A stretch of 19,409 nucleotides of DNA from positions 1-19,409 of the forward strand of contig CAJOMY010000014.1 of assembly GCA_905235775.1 (NCBI GenBank), read 5' to 3'. Below are positions 14,692 through 19,409 of the stretch, in pieces. Under the pieces are notes generated by a model. It was given only the letters and a program-made list of their open reading frames with translations. It was not told the DNA's origin and did not search any database. The stretch comes from an uncultured Bacteroidales bacterium (lineage in GTDB: Bacteria > Bacteroidota > Bacteroidia > Bacteroidales > UBA932). Position numbers and translations under genes: made by a program. Positions within the stretch are counted from its first letter, which is position 1. Each line of letters starts with the position of its first letter.

Positions 14692-16055
14692 AACAAAGTG
14701 CGTGGATCGGTAACAAAACCCGTCACGGCTGCGGCCGCCGCGGTCAGCGGGCTGGCGAGCAGCGTACGGGAACCCGGGCCCTGACGACCCTCGAAATTAC
14801 GGTTGCTGGTGCTGACGGCATACTTTCCGGCGGGAATCTTGTCATCGTTCATCGCCAGGCAGGCCGAACAGCCGGGCTGCCGGACCTCGAAGCCCGCCTC
14901 GGCGAGCACGCGGTCCAGGCCTTCTTCTTCAATCTGGCGCTTCACGGCCCAGGAGCCGGGCACCAGCCAGGCGGTCAGTCCGTCGGCCTTGCGGCGCCCC
15001 TTCACCAGCGAAGCGAAGGCGCGGAAATCCTCGATGCGACCGTTGGTGCAGGCGCCGAGGAAAACATAATCGACCGGATGTCCGATCAGTTTCTGTCCAG
15101 TCTGAAATCCCATATAATCCAACGCCTTGGGCGCGGCATCCAAAGGAATGCTTCCATCCACGGGCATCCCCATGCCGGGGTTGGTCCCGTAGGTGATCAT
15201 CGGCCGGATGTCCGCCGCATCGAAGACCAGCTCCCGGTCGAAAACCGCGTCTTCGCCGCTGCGCAGCGTCTTCCACCAGGCTACGGCCTTGTCCCAGGCT
15301 TCCCCCTTCGGCGCGTACTCGCGACCCTTGAGGTAGGCGAAGGTCGTCTCGTCCGGGGCGACGAAACCGCCGCGCGCACCCATCTCGATGGAGAGATTGC
15401 AGAGCGTCAGGCGCCCCTCCATGGAGAGGGAACGGACGGCGCTGCCGCGGTACTCGACAAAATAGCCGGTGGCGCCACTCGTGGTGAGTTTCATCATCAG
15501 ATAGAGCGCCACATCCTTGGCGGTCACGCCCTTCCCGAGTTCACCTTCGATGCGGATGCTCATCGACTTGGGTTTCTGCTGCAGGATGCACTGCGAAGCC
15601 ATCACCATCTCCACCTCGCTCGTACCGATGCCGAAGGCGACGGCGCCCATGGCCCCGTGGGTGGAAGTGTGCGAGTCTCCGCACACGATGGTCATGCCCG
15701 GCAGCGACAGTCCCTTCTCCGGTCCCACCACGTGGATGATTCCGTTGTCCGGACTCATCATCCCGTAGTGCGTGAGGCCGAATTCGGCGGCGTTGCGCGC
15801 CAGCGCATCCACCTGGGCCTTGGAAACGGGATCCGCAATCGGCTTATCCTGGTCGTGGGTCGGGGTGTTGTGGTCCGGCATGCAGAAAATCCGCTGCGGC
15901 CGCAGGCACTTGATTCCGCGGGCGCGCAGGCCGTCAAAAGCCTGCGGACTCGTGACCTCATGGCAGTAGAGCCGGTCGATATAGAGCTGGGTCGGCCCGT
16001 CCTCGATGAGCGAGACCACGTGCGCATCCCAGATTTTGTCGAAAAGCGTATTCAT
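14688..16055 (-). CDS. leuC: Isopropylmalate isomerase large subunit
   Basis: LeuC carries the 4Fe-4S cluster of the isomerase. The 455-residue length fits the bacterial family. Cluster ligands appear as the Cys of FLGACTNGRIEDF and the two Cys of PGCSACLAMNDD. Other aconitase-family landmarks are PDHNTPT near residue 60, VCGDSHTSTHGAMGAVAFGIGT, and STSNRNFEGRQGPGSRTLLASP near the C-terminus. It starts 5 nt after the leuA stop and its end overlaps leuD by 4 nt. Confidence 0.97.
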   Translation of the reverse strand: MNTLFDKIWDAHVVSLIEDGPTQLYIDRLYCHEVTSPQAFDGLRARGIKCLRPQRIFCMPDHNTPTHDQDKPIADPVSKAQVDALARNAAEFGLTHYGMMSPDNGIIHVVGPEKGLSLPGMTIVCGDSHTSTHGAMGAVAFGIGTSEVEMVMASQCILQQKPKSMSIRIEGELGKGVTAKDVALYLMMKLTTSGATGYFVEYRGSAVRSLSMEGRLTLCNLSIEMGARGGFVAPDETTFAYLKGREYAPKGEAWDKAVAWWKTLRSGEDAVFDRELVFDAADIRPMITYGTNPGMGMPVDGSIPLDAAPKALDYMGFQTGQKLIGHPVDYVFLGACTNGRIEDFRAFASLVKGRRKADGLTAWLVPGSWAVKRQIEEEGLDRVLAEAGFEVRQPGCSACLAMNDDKIPAGKYAVSTSNRNFEGRQGPGSRTLLASPLTAAAAAVTGFVTDPRTLL

Positions 16056-16060
16056 GGATC

Positions 16061-17560
16061 TTATTGCTGGAATTTGTTGATACAGTCGATGTAGGCCTCC
16101 ACGGAACCGGTCACGATGTCCGTGTTGGCGCCGAAGCCGTAATAGACATGTCCGTCATGTTCCACCTGCATATGCACCTTCGCCACGTCGTCCGAGCCCT
16201 TGGTGATGTTCTGGATGGTGAATTCCTTGATCACCAACTGGCGATGGATGATGGTCTTGAGCGCATTGATGGCGGCATCGACAGGGCCGTTGCCGTGGGC
16301 CGCACCCTCGAATTTCTCGCCGGCGATGTCCAGGCCGATGCTGGCGACGGGCTTCAGCCCCTTGCCGCTCGTGACCTGGAGGTAATCCAGCTTGATGTGG
16401 GCCACGGCCGCGCGCTCGGCGCCGGCCAGGACCAGCAGGTCTTCGTCGCCCACCTGCTTCTTCTTGTCGGCCAGCTTGAGGAATTCCTGGTAGAAGGCAT
16501 CCAGTTTCTCATCGTCAAGCTTGATGCCCAGGGTCTCCAGGCGATAACGCAGGGCGGCATGGCCGCTGCGGGCCGTCAGCACGATGTTGTTGTCATCCAG
16601 GCCGATGTCCTTGGGGTCGATGATCTCATAGGTACTGGCCTCTTTCAGCACGCCGTCCTGGTGGATACCGGACGAGTGGGCGAAGGCGTTGCGGCCCACG
16701 ATGGCCTTGTTGGCCTGCACGGGCATGTTCATCAGGCTCGACACCATCCGGCTGACCGGATAGATGCGCGTGGTGTTGATGTTGGTCTGCAAGGGGATGT
16801 CGGAGTGGCTCTTCAGGATCATGGCAATCTCCTCGAGCGCCGTGTTGCCCGCACGCTCTCCCACGCCGTTGATCGTCACTTCGCACTGGCGGGCGCCGTT
16901 CAGCAGTCCGGACATCGTATTGGCCGTGGCCATGCCCAGGTCGTTGTGGCAGTGGGTGGAGAGGATGGCCTTGTCAAGGCCGTCCACATGCTCCGCCAGA
17001 TACTTGATCTTGGCGCCGTACTCCGCCGGCAGGCAATAACCGGTGGTATCCGGGATATTGACCACCGTGGCGCCGGCCTTGATCACCGCCTCGACCACCT
17101 GCGCGAGGAACTCGTTGTCCGTGCGTCCGGCGTCTTCGGCGTAGAACTCCACGTCGTCAACGAACTGCCGGGCGTACTTGACGGCGCGCACGGCCCGCTC
17201 CAGGATCTCCTCGCGCGTGGAGTTGAACTTGTAGCGGATATGCGAGTCGGAAGTACCGATGCCCGTGTGGATGCGCTTGTGCTTGGCATACTTGAGCGCC
17301 TCCACGGCTGCGTCGATATCCTTCTGCACCGCCCGGGTAAGGGCGCAGACGGTGGGCCAGGTCACGGCCTTGGAAATCTCCACGACCGAGTTGAAGTCGC
17401 CGGGACTCGAGACCGGGAAGCCGGCCTCGATCACATCCACGCCGAGCTCCTCCAGCGCCTTCGCCACCTGGATTTTCTCCACGGTATTGAGCTGGCAGCC
17501 GGGCACCTGTTCACCGTCGCGCAGGGTGGTGTCGAAGATGTATATCCGGTTCTTGTCCAT
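16061..17560 (-). CDS. leuA: 2-isopropylmalate synthase
   Basis: LeuA condenses 2-oxoisovalerate with acetyl-CoA, the first committed step of leucine synthesis. The 499-residue protein has FDTTLRDGEQVPG at the N-terminus, HTGIGTSDSHIRYKF, the metal-binding STHCHNDLGMATANT, NGVGERAGNTALEE and SSGIHQDGVLK. The C-terminal LeuA dimerisation/allosteric domain (about 390-499) contains the feedback site for leucine in the family. It differs clearly from the cimA paralogue in the substrate-pocket region, so the two enzymes divide the leucine and isoleucine entry reactions. It starts 4 nt after ilvC and ends 5 nt before leuC. Confidence 0.96.
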   Translation of the reverse strand: MDKNRIYIFDTTLRDGEQVPGCQLNTVEKIQVAKALEELGVDVIEAGFPVSSPGDFNSVVEISKAVTWPTVCALTRAVQKDIDAAVEALKYAKHKRIHTGIGTSDSHIRYKFNSTREEILERAVRAVKYARQFVDDVEFYAEDAGRTDNEFLAQVVEAVIKAGATVVNIPDTTGYCLPAEYGAKIKYLAEHVDGLDKAILSTHCHNDLGMATANTMSGLLNGARQCEVTINGVGERAGNTALEEIAMILKSHSDIPLQTNINTTRIYPVSRMVSSLMNMPVQANKAIVGRNAFAHSSGIHQDGVLKEASTYEIIDPKDIGLDDNNIVLTARSGHAALRYRLETLGIKLDDEKLDAFYQEFLKLADKKKQVGDEDLLVLAGAERAAVAHIKLDYLQVTSGKGLKPVASIGLDIAGEKFEGAAHGNGPVDAAINALKTIIHRQLVIKEFTIQNITKGSDDVAKVHMQVEHDGHVYYGFGANTDIVTGSVEAYIDCINKFQQ

Positions 17561-17564
17561 GGAA

Positions 17565-18608
17565 TTACTTGTTTTCAGGACGCAGTTCGCGTACGGCGGC
17601 GCCCGTGCGCCAGAGCTCGCTCTCGCGCAGGGCCTTCAGCTCGCGCTCCAGGCCTTCGCGATAATCCGGCTTGGAGTTGGAGTCGATGGAACGCTGGGCC
17701 TCGCGGCCGCTGGCGACTTCGTTGTAGAGCTTCTCGAAAACAGGCTTGGTCGCATCGTGGAACGGACCCATCCAGTCGAGGGCGCCGCGCTGGGCGGTCG
17801 TCGAACAGTTGGCATACATCCAGTCCATGCCTTTCTCGGCAAAGAGCGGCATCAGGGACTGGGTCAGCTCCTCAACGGTCTCGTTGAAAGCCTCCGAGGG
17901 GGAATGGCCGTGCTCGCGGAGCACTTCGAACTGGGCGGACAGGATGCCCTGGATGGCACCCATGAGGGTTCCGCGCTCGCCGGTCAGGTCGGAATAGACC
18001 TCCCGCTTGAAGTCGGTCTCGAAGAGGTAGCCGGATCCGATGGCGATACCCAGCGCGAGGGTGCGCTCAAGGGCACGTCCGGTGGCATCCTGGTACACGG
18101 CGAAGGAGGAATTGATACCGCGGCCCTGCAGGAAAAGCCGGCGCACGGAGGTGCCGGATCCCTTCGGAGCCACCATGATCACGTCGACGTCCTTCGGAGG
18201 GATGATGCCGGTGCGGTCGTTGAAGGTGATGCCGAAGCCGTGGGAGAAGTAGAGCGCCTTGCCGGCGGACAGGTGCTTCTTGACGACGGGCCACTGCGCA
18301 ATCTGCGCGGCGTCGGAGAGCAGGAATTCAATCACGGTCGCCTTCTCGCAGGCTTCCTCGATGCTGAAGAGGGTCTTGCCGGGCACCCAGCCGTCAGCGA
18401 CAGCCTTGTCGAACGTCTTGCCGGCACGCTGGCCGACGATGACGTTGATGCCGTTGTCCTTGAGGTTGAGCGCCTGTCCGGGGCCCTGGATTCCATAGCC
18501 GATCACGGCCACGACTTCGTTCTTGAGGACTTCCCGGGCCTTCTCGACCGTAAATTCATCGCGGGTGACGACATTCTCGACCACGCCGCCGAAATTCATC
18601 TTTGCCAT
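17565..18608 (-). CDS. ilvC: Ketol-acid reductoisomerase
   Basis: IlvC rearranges and reduces acetolactate or acetohydroxybutyrate in valine and isoleucine synthesis. The 347-residue protein has the Rossmann motif GYGIQGPGQALNLKDNG (about 38-54) followed by a cofactor loop VGQRAGKTF. The catalytic domain contains APKGSGTSVRRLF, the Mg-binding YSDLTGERGTLMGA and a C-terminal helical knot region. The ATG at 18608 fits the family. It begins 14 nt after ilvN and ends 4 nt before leuA. Cofactor preference (NADPH or NADH) cannot be stated with certainty from the loop alone. Confidence 0.96.
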   Translation of the reverse strand: MAKMNFGGVVENVVTRDEFTVEKAREVLKNEVVAVIGYGIQGPGQALNLKDNGINVIVGQRAGKTFDKAVADGWVPGKTLFSIEEACEKATVIEFLLSDAAQIAQWPVVKKHLSAGKALYFSHGFGITFNDRTGIIPPKDVDVIMVAPKGSGTSVRRLFLQGRGINSSFAVYQDATGRALERTLALGIAIGSGYLFETDFKREVYSDLTGERGTLMGAIQGILSAQFEVLREHGHSPSEAFNETVEELTQSLMPLFAEKGMDWMYANCSTTAQRGALDWMGPFHDATKPVFEKLYNEVASGREAQRSIDSNSKPDYREGLERELKALRESELWRTGAAVRELRPENK

Positions 18609-18622
18609 ACTCTTTCTTGTTT

Positions 18623-18931
18623 TTATTGGTTTCTGTTTTGTAAATATTCTTCCATGATGCCGTGCTCCGCGGAACTGGTCGCGTTGTCCGGAAAATAAAA
18701 GGCGCGCACCACCTCCACCTTCTTCTCGATGAATCCGACCACCTGCTGCGCGGCGCGCTCGGTGGTGATGGCCCGGAAGGTGAAGTGATGGATGCCCGGG
18801 AATTCGGACGGGAACACCGTCAGACTCTCGATATTGATGCCGCGGCGGGTGAAAATGTTGGAAATCGAGCTCAACAGACCCACCTGGTTTTCGGAATACA
18901 CCGAAATGATATACATGCTGCTATTCTCCAT
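18623..18931 (-). CDS. ilvN: Acetolactate synthase small (regulatory) subunit, short form
   Basis: The small subunit activates acetolactate synthase and confers valine feedback inhibition. The product consists of essentially one ACT domain, beginning MYIISVYSENQVGLLSSISNIFTRRGINIESL, with the ligand-binding GLL segment. At about 102 residues it lacks the second domain present in most IlvN/IlvH proteins (about 160-190 residues), so it resembles the short enterobacterial IlvN/IlvM type. I prefer the ATG at 18931, which overlaps the ilvB stop by 11 nt; an upstream ATG at 18946 (107 residues) and a downstream ATG at 18916 are possible. It lies between ilvB and ilvC, as expected for this operon. 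Confidence 0.9.
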   Translation of the reverse strand: MENSSMYIISVYSENQVGLLSSISNIFTRRGINIESLTVFPSEFPGIHHFTFRAITTERAAQQVVGFIEKKVEVVRAFYFPDNATSSAEHGIMEEYLQNRNQ

Positions 18932-19409
18932 CGCGATACCATTCATCTTTGTTCAACAGAATCTCGTCCAGCCGGCGTCCGCCGGGGACCATCGGATAGA
19001 CCATGCCCTGCTCGCACACGTGTGCGTCGAGGATATAGGCCTCCTGCGCGTCCAACATCTCGCGTACCGCCGCATCCAGGTCTTTCCGGTCCTCCATGCA
19101 ACGGTACCGGATGCCGTAGGCTTTCGCGATCAGCGAATAGTCGGGGTTCAGCATGCGTGTCTGCGAGTAGCGCTCGCCGAAGAAGAGCTCCTGCCACTGG
19201 CGGACATTGCCCAGCCAGTTGTTGTTCAGGAGGACGATCTTGACCGCCGTCCCCTCCTGCATGATGGTGCCGAGCTCCTGGATGGTCATCTGGATGCCGC
19301 CGTCACCCACGAAAAGGACGACCTGACGGTCCGGCGCACCGACCTTGGCGCCGATCGCGGCAGGCAGGCCGAAGCCCATCGTGCCGAGGCCGCCGGAAGA
19401 AATGAAACT
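18921..19409 (-). CDS. ilvB: Acetolactate synthase large subunit, C-terminal part (cut by window edge)
   Basis: The frame is open from base 19409 to a TAG at 18921, giving the last 162 residues of a protein of about 570. It is a thiamine-diphosphate enzyme condensing pyruvate with pyruvate or 2-oxobutanoate. The visible segment holds SSGGLGTMGFGLPAAIGAK and the ThDP/Mg motif from VGDGGIQMTIQELGT to LLNNNWLGNVRQWQELFF (GDG to NN). The segment GIRYRCMEDRKDLDAAVREML and a short tail follow. It is the most upstream gene visible in the operon and overlaps ilvN. The operon promoter and probably ilvD lie beyond the right edge. Confidence 0.95.
   Translation of the reverse strand, partial: SFISSGGLGTMGFGLPAAIGAKVGAPDRQVVLFVGDGGIQMTIQELGTIMQEGTAVKIVLLNNNWLGNVRQWQELFFGERYSQTRMLNPDYSLIAKAYGIRYRCMEDRKDLDAAVREMLDAQEAYILDAHVCEQGMVYPMVPGGRRLDEILLNKDEWYRDGE

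Noticed and set aside
16064..17887. 607-codon plus-strand ORF antisense to leuA and ilvC, with similar long antisense ORFs at 12570-14108 and 9137-10513
   Set aside because: These are rich in Gly, Val, His and Arg with no domain structure. They mirror the codon bias of the well-identified minus-strand genes.

Overview
The window looks like a chromosomal segment from a GC-rich member of the Bacteroidales. The grounds are a type III glutamine synthetase, a Bacteroides-type long NAD synthetase, a Leptospira/Bacteroidetes-type citramalate synthase, the absence of clear Shine-Dalgarno sequences, and two putative promoters with the Bacteroidetes -7 box (TAnnTTTG). The order-level assignment is inference from gene families. 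No tRNA, rRNA, CRISPR array, transposase or phage gene was seen.

Left part (1-1740). The N-terminal 405 codons of glnN (glutamine synthetase III) run off the left edge on the minus strand. The 500-bp gap upstream of glnN is the most interesting stretch. Read on the minus strand it holds a Bacteroidetes-type promoter (1447-1477), then a 27-codon GTG-started mini-ORF in which 10 of 12 consecutive residues are Asn or Gln (1345-1428), then a hairpin overlapping its stop codon, then a perfect 14-bp intrinsic terminator with a T tract (1252-1289), then glnN. A 7-nt segment just after the mini-ORF stop can pair with the 5' arm of the terminator. This is the layout of a ribosome-mediated transcription attenuator sensing glutamine/asparagine supply. 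Behind it (1494-1658, minus) lies a decayed C-terminal scrap of a TrkH-type potassium transporter.

Middle part (1740-5516, plus strand). nadE has a promoter so close that its mRNA should be nearly leaderless. The gene is broken by an apparent deletion of about 22 nt with a frameshift near 2021-2027. A Na+/alanine symporter follows after a gap nearly filled by a dispersed repeat (translates as HSEQSEE / RFAQND). The symporter overlaps a YbgC-like thioesterase by ATGA.

Right part (19409-5591, minus strand). Thirteen tightly packed or overlapping genes run leftwards: ilvB (partial), ilvN, ilvC, leuA, leuC, leuD, cimA, leuB, ilvE, a class I aminotransferase, metX, lysC, lysA. The gaps are at most 24 nt and I see no internal promoter or terminator. 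Together they make valine, leucine and isoleucine and feed aspartate-family synthesis of methionine and lysine. Isoleucine can be made from pyruvate through citramalate, using LeuCD and LeuB twice. ilvD is not in the window. Convergent genes ybgC and lysA meet at 5517-5590, where I see no convincing terminator.
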